A stretch of DNA of 53,344 nucleotides from a virus. The stretch covers positions 1-53,344 of IMG/VR virus record IMGVR_UViG_3300023174_000007. One strand, 5' to 3'. The position numbers and the translations under genes were made by a program. The notes under the pieces were generated by a model. It had not been told where the DNA came from. It worked only from the letters and a program-made list of their open reading frames with translations, and made no database searches. The stretch's first letter is position 1, and each line of letters begins with the position of its first letter. Below are positions 6,658 through 12,902 of the stretch, piece after piece.

Positions 6658-6982
6658 AGATAGAAATCCGCATGATGCGGTAGATTACATCCTACTCAAT
6701 GGAAAGAAGTTTGCTAAAGCAAAAGCGGAGCGGCGCTATATTGAGGAGTACCGTAAATCGCTGAAGGCAATACTAATGAAGCGAAGTATGGAAAACGCCA
6801 TAGGGGCGCAAGAGCGCGAAGCATACGCGCATCCTGAGTATGTGCAACTACTTGAAGGGTTGCGTGAGGCCATCGAAGTAGAAGAAAAGTTGCATTGGGA
6901 TTTACTAGGCGCTCAAGCCCGTGTAGAAATCTGGCGTACTGAGCAGGCAAATAATAGAGCAGAAGGAAAGGCAACGCTATGA
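6650..6982 (+). CDS. Conserved phage early protein, unknown
   Basis: This gene encodes 110 aa, soluble and mostly helical. The N-terminus (NPHDAVDYILLNGKKFAKAKAERRYIEEYRK) resembles a family of hypothetical proteins common in proteobacterial phages, located between replication genes and packaging genes. No catalytic motif is visible. The start overlaps the end of the tiny membrane gene, and its stop overlaps the lipoprotein gene by ATGA. Confidence 0.75.
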   Translation: MSEDRNPHDAVDYILLNGKKFAKAKAERRYIEEYRKSLKAILMKRSMENAIGAQEREAYAHPEYVQLLEGLREAIEVEEKLHWDLLGAQARVEIWRTEQANNRAEGKATL

Positions 6983-7242
6983 AAACAATTTTAATTTTAA
7001 TCGTAGGTTTATTGGTTGGGTGTTCAAGCCCAAGAGTAGTTGAAGTACCAATCTACACAACTCAGAACTTGGTGATGGATAGGAATATCCAACCACTGAC
7101 TCGCGGTGAGCAGATTGATGCCATCAAAGATTGCCAAGAGGTGGGTTTACGACCGCGTTTGGTGTATGGCAAGAGGTTAGTCAATGGTTATACCGCTGAG
7201 ACCGTCATTGACGTTATCTGCGCCAATAGATATGCGTTTTAA
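6979..7242 (+). CDS. Small predicted lipoprotein
   Basis: The 87-aa product begins with a signal peptide (KTILILIVGLLVGC) whose lipobox LVGC would be lipidated at Cys15, followed by SSPRVVEVP. The mature part has two cysteines (CQEV, VICANRY). Early phage lipoproteins of this size may sit at the outer or inner membrane and alter superinfection, but nothing in the sequence proves this. Rz1-like spanins are also small lipoproteins; however this gene is far from the lysis cassette. Confidence 0.7.
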   Translation: MKTILILIVGLLVGCSSPRVVEVPIYTTQNLVMDRNIQPLTRGEQIDAIKDCQEVGLRPRLVYGKRLVNGYTAETVIDVICANRYAF

Positions 7243-7603
7243 TAATTTTCACTGGGGCATCGTCCACGGTCTGGCTTGGGTAGTTTGCTTGGCTGATGGA
7301 TGGGTGCTTCACAACCATGTATTGTTTGGTATGGCACTTTTTTTTATGTTTTATTCACTTTGGAGAATGATTATGAAGACACCAGAAGATGAGGAGTTTG
7401 AGCGTATTGCAAGGGAGCAGGAGGCCAGAGACGCTGAGGACTTGCGTAAGACTCAGCCTGTTGTATTGGGAGCCAGCATTCAATCTTTTAATGCTTGGGA
7501 GCATAGCCATCAACCAAACCAATATTCTATCGAGCGACGTGCATACCTTGCAGGGTTTGATGCAGGTCGACGTCAAGAGCGATTAAAAGAAATCAATGAC
7601 TGA
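7232..7603 (+). CDS. Membrane-anchored unknown protein
   Basis: From ATG 7232 the product is 123 aa. Residues about 8-45 form hydrophobic helices (HGLAWVVCLADG, VLFGMALFFMFYSLW) and the rest is charged and helical, ending YLAGFDAGRRQERLKE. An upstream ATG at 7184 has an AGAGG site and would overlap the lipoprotein gene by 59 bases; ATG 7370 would remove the membrane part. The start is therefore uncertain. Confidence 0.6.
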   Translation: MRFNNFHWGIVHGLAWVVCLADGWVLHNHVLFGMALFFMFYSLWRMIMKTPEDEEFERIAREQEARDAEDLRKTQPVVLGASIQSFNAWEHSHQPNQYSIERRAYLAGFDAGRRQERLKEIND

Positions 7604-7609
7604 AAAACT

Positions 7610-7810
7610 ATGAGAAAACAAATGCTTTGGTGCATTGCAATGTGGATTGTGTTCTGCGGGTTTCTTATTTATTTGACAGAACTTAGTCGCAAAGAGGAAG
7701 TTTATAAGCTGAACTGTGAATTATTGATGGGCGGCTGGCATCCTGACATACCAAAAGAATTTGCCAAATTTTGTGAAGAGGCTAAACGAACAATGAGGAG
7801 CGACAGATGA
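7610..7810 (+). CDS. Small membrane-anchored protein
   Basis: This gene encodes 66 aa with one N-terminal membrane helix (residues 5-23, MLWCIAMWIVFCGFLIYL) and a short outside domain with two cysteines (NCELL, KFCEE) that could form a disulphide in the periplasm. The stop overlaps the next start by ATGA. Function unknown. Confidence 0.65.
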   Translation: MRKQMLWCIAMWIVFCGFLIYLTELSRKEEVYKLNCELLMGGWHPDIPKEFAKFCEEAKRTMRSDR

Positions 7811-8046
7811 AAGTATTTCCAAGCACAGAACCAATTTATGGGAACGATGTAATTGGTGTTAAAGAGAATAGCGGTATGGACTTGAGGGATTACATAGCAA
7901 CAAATGCAATGCAAGGGATGTTATCCAACCCTGAGTTTTTACAAGTAGTTACAAAAGAAGAAGTTAACGGAAGTGATTGTGCATCAAGAGTGGCAAAAGT
8001 ATCTTATAAATATGCAGATGCCATGATGAAGGCGAGGGAGCAATGA
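7807..8046 (+). CDS. Small early protein, MDLRDY family, copy 1
   Basis: This 79-aa protein carries MDLRDYIA near residue 24 and ends in YKYADAMMKARE. The same two motifs with the same spacing occur in many small phage early proteins and in the next gene here, so the pair are tandem paralogues. The role is unknown. The gene end (8026-8046) is one of four similar junction sequences that also serve as the ribosome site of the following gene. Confidence 0.7.
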   Translation: MKVFPSTEPIYGNDVIGVKENSGMDLRDYIATNAMQGMLSNPEFLQVVTKEEVNGSDCASRVAKVSYKYADAMMKAREQ

Positions 8047-8261
8047 AAGCATTTCCACAAAAATATCCAATTGATGCAAGTAACCCACATCATTGGAATC
8101 ATAATCCAGTAGATACAGGCATGGATTTGCGTGATTACTTTGCTATCCACTTTGCACAGTCACAAATTAATTTAATAAAAGATGAGCAGTTTGATGCGTT
8201 AGAAACATTTAAAACATCTTACAAACTGGCTGACATTATGCTGAAGGCGAGAGAGAAATGA
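8043..8261 (+). CDS. Small early protein, MDLRDY family, copy 2
   Basis: This 72-aa paralogue of the preceding protein shares the opening MK-FP, the central MDLRDYFA and the terminal YKLADIMLKARE. The middle is diverged. It overlaps both neighbours by ATGA. Tandem duplication within the early operon is the simplest origin. Confidence 0.7.
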   Translation: MKAFPQKYPIDASNPHHWNHNPVDTGMDLRDYFAIHFAQSQINLIKDEQFDALETFKTSYKLADIMLKAREK

Positions 8262-8395
8262 AAGAGAAATACACATTTGGTTGGCATGACCCAAGAAGTT
8301 TGTATGGAGAACCTAAAATGGTTGAGGAAGATAAACCTAATGTACCTTTATGGTTTAGGTTAGTCGTTAAATTATTTTATTGGGGTAAGAAATGA
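8258..8395 (+). CDS. Unknown 45-aa protein
   Basis: The frame opens at ATG 8258 (ATGA overlap with the previous gene) and encodes 45 aa with a Trp/Phe-rich amphipathic C-terminus (LWFRLVVKLFYWGKK) that could associate with membranes. Its stop overlaps the next ATG. No family recognised. Confidence 0.6.
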   Translation: MKEKYTFGWHDPRSLYGEPKMVEEDKPNVPLWFRLVVKLFYWGKK

Positions 8396-8613
8396 GTGAA
8401 GAGTCGGGTATATCTTATAACGGTGTAACTTGTACAGTTAGTACATCACCTACTGAATTTAAAGTTACCATTGGCGAAGAGTTTGAAGGGTGGATTACTA
8501 ACAAAAAATTAACCATTGAAGGACTTACTGTAGGGCAACTAAACAAAGCATACCTATACGGAAGACTTGAGCGTTTTATTAACTCTGCATTAGAGAAAGC
8601 GAGTGAGAAATGA
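8392..8613 (+). CDS. Unknown 73-aa protein
   Basis: The product has a beta-rich N-terminal half (ISYNGVTCTVST, FKVTIGEEFEGW) and a helical end GRLERFINSALEKASEK. The last codons and stop form the junction sequence repeated after the next gene (8787-8807). Function unknown. Confidence 0.6.
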   Translation: MSEESGISYNGVTCTVSTSPTEFKVTIGEEFEGWITNKKLTIEGLTVGQLNKAYLYGRLERFINSALEKASEK

Positions 8614-8807
8614 ATAAAGAAATTGTAATGAATCCTGACATATTACCTACGATGGAAGAATGGCGATTAATTTGTAAGATGGTTAAGCAACAACGTGAAT
8701 TAACTTATGAAGAAATATCAGATATTCGGGATAAACATTTAGCACCTAAAGATTGTAATATTTATACATTTGCAAAAGCAATCTTACAGAAAGCGAGTGA
8801 GAAATGA
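8610..8807 (+). CDS. Unknown 65-aa protein
   Basis: This helical 65-aa protein ends ILQKASEK, nearly the same as the ALEKASEK end of its upstream neighbour, although the bodies are unrelated by eye. It overlaps both neighbours by ATGA. Function unknown. Confidence 0.6.
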   Translation: MNKEIVMNPDILPTMEEWRLICKMVKQQRELTYEEISDIRDKHLAPKDCNIYTFAKAILQKASEK

Positions 8808-8878
8808 ACCAAAATATTTTTTGTAGCAAATGCCACAGAATACCTAGTCAATGTTGTTGTAAAGCCGAAAGTAAATGA
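8804..8878 (+). CDS. 24-aa cysteine-rich micropeptide
   Basis: ATG 8804 overlaps the preceding stop and the frame's own stop overlaps the Ref-like gene start (ATGA at both ends). The 24-aa product contains CSKCHR followed by CCC, enough ligands for one zinc site. Perfect fit in the overlap chain and the ribosome site GAGTGAG argue that it is translated. Without homologues this remains uncertain. Confidence 0.5.
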   Translation: MNQNIFCSKCHRIPSQCCCKAESK

Positions 8879-9174
8879 CTACCAAAGCAGAGCGTAAGCA
8901 CATGAAGTCTGTAGCTGAACTAGGTTGTGCTGTATGCCGCAGAATGGGTTACGCGGGAACGCCTGCGGAATTACATCATCCGAGGCGATTGGCGGGGGGC
9001 TGGGGACGTTCTGACAACATGAGTGTTATACCGCTCTGTCCTGAGCATCATCGTGGCGCTACGGGCTTGCATGGCCTCGGAACCAAAGGGTTCCCTAAAC
9101 ACTATGGGTACGACGAGGCTGACTTGCTTAGTGATACGCATAAATTGTTAGGTGTTGCAGATGTACAACATTAG
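8875..9174 (+). CDS. Ref-like RecA-dependent HNH nuclease
   Basis: The 99-aa product matches the Ref (recombination enhancement function) family of phage P1: KHMKSVAELGCAVCRRMGY with a CxxC pair, AELHHPR, then SVIPLCPEHHRGATGLHG, giving an HNH-type fold with a structural zinc and catalytic histidines. Ref cuts DNA within RecA filaments at displacement loops. Here it closes the early operon and complements RusA and the leftward exonuclease/SSB genes. It lacks the long N-terminal extension of P1 Ref, as most short phage homologues do. Confidence 0.8.
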   Translation: MTTKAERKHMKSVAELGCAVCRRMGYAGTPAELHHPRRLAGGWGRSDNMSVIPLCPEHHRGATGLHGLGTKGFPKHYGYDEADLLSDTHKLLGVADVQH

Positions 9175-9206
9175 GGTTTTCCTTAGAAAATAAATATAAA
9201 AAGATG

Positions 9207-9234
9207 TTGACATCGTTTAACTCGGTGTTAAACT
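9207..9234 (+). promoter_or_regulatory. Early promoter 2 with embedded operator
   Basis: A perfect TTGACA (9207-9212) and TAAACT (9229-9234) lie 16 bases apart. Between and over the -10 box lies a perfect palindrome, GTTTAAC-N5-GTTAAAC (9215-9233), operator copy 2. Transcription would start near 9241 and read the gene at 9289. Confidence 0.75.
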
Positions 9235-9268
9235 AGCATCACTGACTAAGCAAATGTTGCAAAGCAGG

Positions 9269-9287
9269 TAACCAAACGAAAGCGAAT
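9269..9287 (+). repeat. Shared leader motif, copy 1
   Basis: TAACCAAACGAAAGCGAAT sits directly before ATG 9289. An almost identical 20-mer is at 9604-9623 before ATG 9629, and related GAAAGCGAATC sequences occur at 3088-3099, 12020-12030 and 12853-12862. The first copy replaces a normal Shine-Dalgarno, so it could be a translation or processing signal. Confidence 0.55.
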
Positions 9288-9288
9288 T

Positions 9289-9582
9289 ATGAAACTAAAC
9301 GACATCGAATTAACTCAAGTAGATACACTCGGTAACCTATTGGCTCAAATCGCCGAATTAACAAAGCAAGCTGACGCTATCAAAGACGGCATCAAAGACA
9401 GCGCCAGCTTAGGTGGTGACAAGGTCATCGAAGGTAACCTCTTCAAGGCTACATACATTGAAAGTAATCGCTCTGTAGTTGACAACAAAGCATTGTTAGC
9501 TGAGTTGGGCGCAACAGCAGAACAGATTGCTCGACATACAAAGACTACTGCTGTGTTCAGCGTAAAAGTTACATCACGATAA
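9289..9582 (+). CDS. Conserved phage early protein, unknown
   Basis: This 97-aa protein has an N-terminal coiled-coil-like helix (LGNLLAQIAELTKQADAIKDGIKD) and a beta-hairpin region around GNLFKATYIESNRSVVDNKALLAEL, ending TTAVFSVKVTSR. The pattern recurs in hypothetical proteins of proteobacterial phages. It is the first gene behind promoter 2 and is followed at once by a strong hairpin, so it may be made in large amounts, as expected for an inhibitor of a host function (inference only). Confidence 0.7.
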   Translation: MKLNDIELTQVDTLGNLLAQIAELTKQADAIKDGIKDSASLGGDKVIEGNLFKATYIESNRSVVDNKALLAELGATAEQIARHTKTTAVFSVKVTSR

Positions 9583-9588
9583 ATAAAT

Positions 9589-9604
9589 AGCCCCTTCGGG
9601 GGCT
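9589..9604 (+). terminator. TTCG-tetraloop hairpin
   Basis: AGCCCC-TTCG-GGGGCT forms a six-pair GC-rich stem with a UUCG tetraloop immediately after the gene ending at 9582. There is no following T run, so it is more likely a partial terminator or an mRNA 3' stabiliser than a strong stop. Confidence 0.55.
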
Positions 9605-9623
9605 AACCAAAACGAAAGCGAAT
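9604..9623 (+). repeat. Shared leader motif, copy 2
   Basis: TAACCAAAACGAAAGCGAAT lies six bases before ATG 9629, followed by CGGTT, so that the segment also contains the half-palindrome GAATCGGTT seen in the initiator gene. Confidence 0.55.
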
Positions 9624-9628
9624 CGGTT

Positions 9629-9832
9629 ATGAAGACAATTAATTTATGGATTTACCAAGAGGACACAAACGTGTTCATGGGCGAGAGTTCTGAGTTGTGC
9701 ATCAACACAAATGTTCCAGAATTAAAAGATACACCAATCGAATTTTGGGCTAACTCTTACGAGGATGTTCTTAACCAAGTCAAGACATATGCCAAGGCCA
9801 AGTTTGGCTCTGGCGTTATCAAATTATATTAA
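9629..9832 (+). CDS. Unknown 67-aa protein
   Basis: A small soluble protein with alternating strands (KTINLWIYQED...) and a central DTPIEFWANSYEDVLNQVKTYAKAKF helix. No family recognised. It follows the hairpin at 9589-9604 and the leader repeat. Confidence 0.65.
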   Translation: MKTINLWIYQEDTNVFMGESSELCINTNVPELKDTPIEFWANSYEDVLNQVKTYAKAKFGSGVIKLY

Positions 9833-9846
9833 TACAAAGGAATAAA

Positions 9847-10065
9847 ATGAAAACTTATGCGTTTGTAGCTTTAAACAAAACAAGTTCATCTGAAATATTT
9901 TTAGGTGATTTTGCAAAAATGCCTACTTTAATTCAGGCCAACAAAGAATTAAAGATGCGCAAGATTGCTTCCAAAGTCATTGCAGTTTTGGAGTCTTCCC
10001 GCGATGCAGAGTTGCGCTATGAGTCTATGGCGTGGTATTTAAAACCAGTGCAGGAGGTGGCGTAA
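9847..10065 (+). CDS. Unknown 72-aa protein
   Basis: This small protein has a beta-strand start (KTYAFVALNKT) and a helical middle; AAAGGAAT precedes ATG 9847. Its stop overlaps the next start by one base (TAATG). No function can be read from the sequence. Confidence 0.65.
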   Translation: MKTYAFVALNKTSSSEIFLGDFAKMPTLIQANKELKMRKIASKVIAVLESSRDAELRYESMAWYLKPVQEVA

Positions 10066-10307
10066 TGAGAAGTCTAAAAGCAAAGTATCCAGACCTTGCG
10101 ACTATGGATGGTTATGACGAGGCAATCATTGGTGTTGTAACCAGAATGGGCTTAGAAGTAATTTGCTACGACTTAGATAAGGTCATCAAGATATTAATGA
10201 AGCAAGGCATGGACGAGCAGGATGCTTGGGACTGGTATCAGTTCAACATGGTTGGCTCGTGGATAGGTGAGCAGACTCCAGTGTTCTTAGAGAGGATTAC
10301 AGAATGA
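10065..10307 (+). CDS. Unknown 80-aa protein
   Basis: ATG 10065 has a near-perfect AGGAGGTGG site, so it is preferred over 10032 upstream. The product is acidic and helical, with ATMDGYDEAIIGVV and a conserved-looking EDAWDWY-like stretch (DEQDAWDWYQFNMVGSWIG) seen in several small phage early proteins. Unknown role. Confidence 0.65.
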   Translation: MRSLKAKYPDLATMDGYDEAIIGVVTRMGLEVICYDLDKVIKILMKQGMDEQDAWDWYQFNMVGSWIGEQTPVFLERITE

Positions 10308-10624
10308 GCGACCATGTCATTACTAACAGCCTGAATGGCAAGTTTAAATGCGAGTTCTGCGGGACAGAAGAGGAGCCGCCCTTCATGCCTGCGCCAATCA
10401 ACGTAATCATTGATGCTATGGATTACTTCATTGACACGCATAAGAAGTGTAAGAGGCCACAACCAGAGGCCGCTATGTCTGAGTACATCAAAGGGTTTAA
10501 CAGCGGCTATCAGTTCGTATTGCACGAGATAGAGACGTATATCAAACAATACCCAGACAACAAGTTTGCCTTGCAGGAGTTGTTGGAACATCTTAGGATG
10601 GAGGACAAGCCTGATGCAACTTAA
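10304..10624 (+). CDS. Unknown protein with CxxC motif
   Basis: The 106-aa product has a CEFC pair near residue 16, followed by a hydrophobic linker, an HKKCKRP segment, and a helical C-terminal half (EYIKGFNSGYQFVLHEIETYIKQ). The Cys/His residues could bind zinc. It overlaps the ATPase-GNAT gene by 11 bases, which implies co-translation. Confidence 0.6.
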   Translation: MSDHVITNSLNGKFKCEFCGTEEEPPFMPAPINVIIDAMDYFIDTHKKCKRPQPEAAMSEYIKGFNSGYQFVLHEIETYIKQYPDNKFALQELLEHLRMEDKPDAT

Positions 10625-11657
10625 ATCAACGGTTGAGTTGGATGACATTACGATTGAATGCGCCAAGTCGTTTGATTTTGAGTTTGATGGAAACAGTACG
10701 TTTGATGTTCCAATATTAAAAGCGCCGCCTGAATTTCAAATTGGTTTGATTGTTGGCCCGTCAGGCTCAGGCAAATCTACGTTGCTTGCTCAGTTTGGGG
10801 ATGAGCGCCAAATTGATTGGGTTACAAACAAGTCTATATGCTCTCATTTCAATAGCGCAGAAGAGGCCATGACGCGATTGGGTGCAGTTGGCCTAAACTC
10901 TGTGCCTGTATGGGTCAAACCATATCATGTGCTATCAACTGGTGAGCGTTTTCGTGCAGACCTTGCGCGTCGTTTAGTTGATGGCGCGGTGATTGACGAG
11001 TTTACGTCGGTGGTTGACCGTAACGTGGCAAAGTCATGTTCTTACGCTACATCAAGGTATGTTCGTAAAGAGGGACTCAAAAACATTGTGTTCGCTACCT
11101 GCCACTATGACATTGTTGAGTGGTTACAACCAGATTGGGTGTTTGACACAACGGTTGGCGTGCTGTCAACAAGGGGGGTAGAAAGGCGACCAACTATTGA
11201 GTTGGAACTCGTACCGTCTACCGTTGGGGCATGGGCGCTATTCAGCAAGCATCACTATCTCACAGCAAACATCAATCGCTCTGCACGCTGTTGGGTTGCC
11301 AAATGGGAAAATACAGCAATTGGATTTGCCGCTGTGATACCAATGCCAAGTGGAACCCTTCAGAACGCATGGAGAGGCCATAGGACGGTAGTGTTGCCTG
11401 AGTTCCAAGGGTTGGGTATGGGTGTTCGTATCTCGGACGCTATGGGCATGATGGTGAGGGCGGAGGGTGGTAGGTATTTCAGCAAGTCTTCGTCGCCGCG
11501 TTTGGGTGAATATCGCAACAACTCGCCATTGTGGAAACCTACTAGCAAAAACCAAAAAGTACGAGGGGACTCAAAGAGTCAAAAGAAATGGACAAACCAA
11601 AATTACAGGCTGTCTCATGCAGAAAGGTTGTGTTATAGCCACGAATTTGTGGGTTAG
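10614..11657 (+). CDS. ABC-type ATPase fused to GNAT-fold domain (COG2401-like)
   Basis: From ATG 10614 the product is 347 aa. The N-terminal ATPase has Walker A GPSGSGKST (48-56), an ABC signature LSTGER (107-112), Walker B AVIDEF (125-130) with Glu129, and an H-loop His164 (ATCHYD). No membrane segments are present, so it is not a transporter. Residues about 205-305 look like a GNAT domain: WALFSKHHYLT, then VVLPEFQGLGMG, whose QGLGMG is the acyl-CoA phosphate loop. The combination matches COG2401, ATPases fused to a predicted acetyltransferase; the GNAT part recalls the Mom-type DNA-modification fold (tentative). It may modify DNA or a host protein. The first 30 residues are beta-like and unassigned. 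Confidence 0.7.
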   Translation: MQLKSTVELDDITIECAKSFDFEFDGNSTFDVPILKAPPEFQIGLIVGPSGSGKSTLLAQFGDERQIDWVTNKSICSHFNSAEEAMTRLGAVGLNSVPVWVKPYHVLSTGERFRADLARRLVDGAVIDEFTSVVDRNVAKSCSYATSRYVRKEGLKNIVFATCHYDIVEWLQPDWVFDTTVGVLSTRGVERRPTIELELVPSTVGAWALFSKHHYLTANINRSARCWVAKWENTAIGFAAVIPMPSGTLQNAWRGHRTVVLPEFQGLGMGVRISDAMGMMVRAEGGRYFSKSSSPRLGEYRNNSPLWKPTSKNQKVRGDSKSQKKWTNQNYRLSHAERLCYSHEFVG

Positions 11658-11690
11658 GGAAAGTACCTAGTAAATATTTTAATAAAAGTG

Positions 11691-11718
11691 TTGACATTGT
11701 TTAATCTGGTGTTAAATT
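11691..11718 (+). promoter_or_regulatory. Early promoter 3 with embedded operator
   Basis: TTGACA (11691-11696) and TAAATT (11713-11718) are 16 bases apart. Operator copy 3, GTTTAATCTGGTGTTAAAT (11699-11717), sits between and over the -10 box exactly as at promoter 2. It should drive the small genes from 11767. Confidence 0.75.
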
Positions 11719-11766
11719 GTAATCACTGGAGCAATTAAGCCCCAGCTAACAGCGAAGGAAATAAAA

Positions 11767-12006
11767 ATGGAACTAAATATCAAACACTACAGTTGTTTTT
11801 TAATCAGGTTTGGCAATGAGGGTGAAGTTGCCCAAAACTCTCGCGGTCAATTACAAAACTTGTTTGACCACTTATTTGGTCACGAGGACGAGGATAGCCT
11901 TGAGCGTTTACAAATCACTCCATGTCACTCTGATGGTAATCCATGTTATGTAAACGATGACAATTCTTTAGTCTGGTTTAACTCTGATTTAGCGGCAATC
12001 AATTAA
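11767..12006 (+). CDS. Unknown 79-aa protein
   Basis: First gene behind promoter 3, with a GAAGGAAAT site. The product is acidic (FGHEDEDSLERLQ) with alternating strands at the start (HYSCFLIRF). No recognised family. An operator-controlled acidic small early protein could be a host-takeover factor, but nothing in it proves this. Confidence 0.65.
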   Translation: MELNIKHYSCFLIRFGNEGEVAQNSRGQLQNLFDHLFGHEDEDSLERLQITPCHSDGNPCYVNDDNSLVWFNSDLAAIN

Positions 12007-12049
12007 TCAAAACCGAATCAAAAGCGAATCGAAATCGAAAGGGAATCAA

Positions 12050-12295
12050 ATGGCTTACATAGCAAAAATAGAATCAAGAGTAGCAGGCATACCTTGCCTG
12101 ATTGGCGTATTTACCTTTGACAGCGTAGACGGTTGCCATAGCGCTGACAGCGACGTTGACTACTACGGGTACACCGAGTCTGATTGGGAAGTTCTAGACC
12201 GTCGTGGTCGCCCAGCAGGGTGGTTATCTAAGAAGTTGACTAGCAAAGAAACAGACCGCATTGAAACTGAAATCGTTGAATATTTTAATAATTAA
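12050..12295 (+). CDS. Conserved phage protein, unknown
   Basis: The 81-aa product contains DVDYYGYTESDWEVLDRRGRPAGWLSKKLT, a pattern I associate with a widespread family of small phage proteins of unknown role. The leader (12004-12049) is unusual, holding repeated GAATC units instead of an isolated ribosome site: AACCGAATC, AAGCGAATC, GAAATCGAAAGG. Confidence 0.7.
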   Translation: MAYIAKIESRVAGIPCLIGVFTFDSVDGCHSADSDVDYYGYTESDWEVLDRRGRPAGWLSKKLTSKETDRIETEIVEYFNN

Positions 12296-12305
12296 GGAAA
12301 ATACT

Positions 12306-12500
12306 ATGACAAACGAAATTGAAACAATCATTTATACAGAAGACAGTGTCCGCTTATCAGTCTCCGAGTGGGACGACGGCGGTGCATGGCTCCACTTGCA
12401 GGTCAAGGGTGGCAGTTCTAGTGCAATACTTACGCGAAAAGAGGCAGAACAGCTTATGGCTGGCCTGCAAGCCATCTTGGCGAAAGAGTTGACAGCATGA
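12306..12500 (+). CDS. Unknown 64-aa protein
   Basis: ATG 12306, after TAAGGAAAATACT, gives 64 aa; an in-frame ATG at 12261 lies inside the previous gene and lacks a site. Beta-rich N-terminus (TIIYTEDSVRLSVSEWDDGG) followed by a C-terminal helix RKEAEQLMAGLQAILAKEL. The fold hints at a small DNA- or RNA-binding protein but no family is recognised. Confidence 0.65.
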   Translation: MTNEIETIIYTEDSVRLSVSEWDDGGAWLHLQVKGGSSSAILTRKEAEQLMAGLQAILAKELTA

Positions 12501-12691
12501 ACATGGGCGACCTGATGAATCAGATGGAGGCCGAACTGCTCAAGCAGTTTAAGGCCATCGACCCAGTGCAGTTGGCCGAGGAGGAGCGCCAGCGCCAGAA
12601 ACAGCGCGAGTACGAAGCCAAACATACGGCCATCGAGACCGACGCAGACCGTGCCAACTCTGACGAGTACCCCGAGGAGGGTGAGGAATGA
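12497..12691 (+). CDS. Acidic coiled-coil small protein
   Basis: This 64-aa protein is a charged helix (EAELLKQFKAIDPVQLAEEERQRQKQREYE has heptad character) with an acidic tail DEYPEEGEE. Its codons are more GC-rich than those of flanking genes. It overlaps both neighbours by ATGA. Confidence 0.65.
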   Translation: MNMGDLMNQMEAELLKQFKAIDPVQLAEEERQRQKQREYEAKHTAIETDADRANSDEYPEEGEE

Positions 12692-12855
12692 GAGAAGAAA
12701 CCTTGCTTCAGAAGATTGCAATTGTTATAATGTTTATAGCGGCATTACTTTTAATGGTATGGGTTCCTGACTTTACGTTGAGTCAAGAGGACTGCACTAA
12801 GCAAAGTAGTTACGCATATGTTGATAACCTTTGTAGCCAATCGAAAACGAATTGA
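12688..12855 (+). CDS. Small membrane protein (55 aa)
   Basis: A short frame found between the coiled-coil gene and the terminase. One membrane helix (residues 9-27, KIAIVIMFIAALLLMVWV) precedes a 28-residue tail with two cysteines 12 apart that could pair in the periplasm. The stop lies in the leader repeat GAATTGAAAGCGAATT. Function unknown. Confidence 0.6.
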   Translation: MREETLLQKIAIVIMFIAALLLMVWVPDFTLSQEDCTKQSSYAYVDNLCSQSKTN

Positions 12856-12866
12856 AAGCGAATTAA

Positions 12867-12879
12867 AACCGAGTCGGTT
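12867..12879. repeat. Intergenic copy of the 13-bp palindrome
   Basis: AACCGAGTCGGTT is a perfect palindrome around a central base, identical to the copy at 3068-3080, but here it is in the 47-base gap before the small terminase gene. Position next to the terminase suggests a packaging or regulatory role in addition to any origin role (inference). Confidence 0.55.
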
Positions 12880-12902
12880 TCCTTGCCGACACAAGCATTA
12901 AG

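Noticed and set aside
6979-7242. Rz1-type outer-membrane spanin
   Set aside because: A lipobox is present, but the gene lies in the early region 30 kb from the endolysin and is not nested in an Rz-like gene.
10238-10666. 142-aa minus-strand open frame
   Set aside because: It crosses three coupled plus-strand genes and shows no domain or ribosome site.
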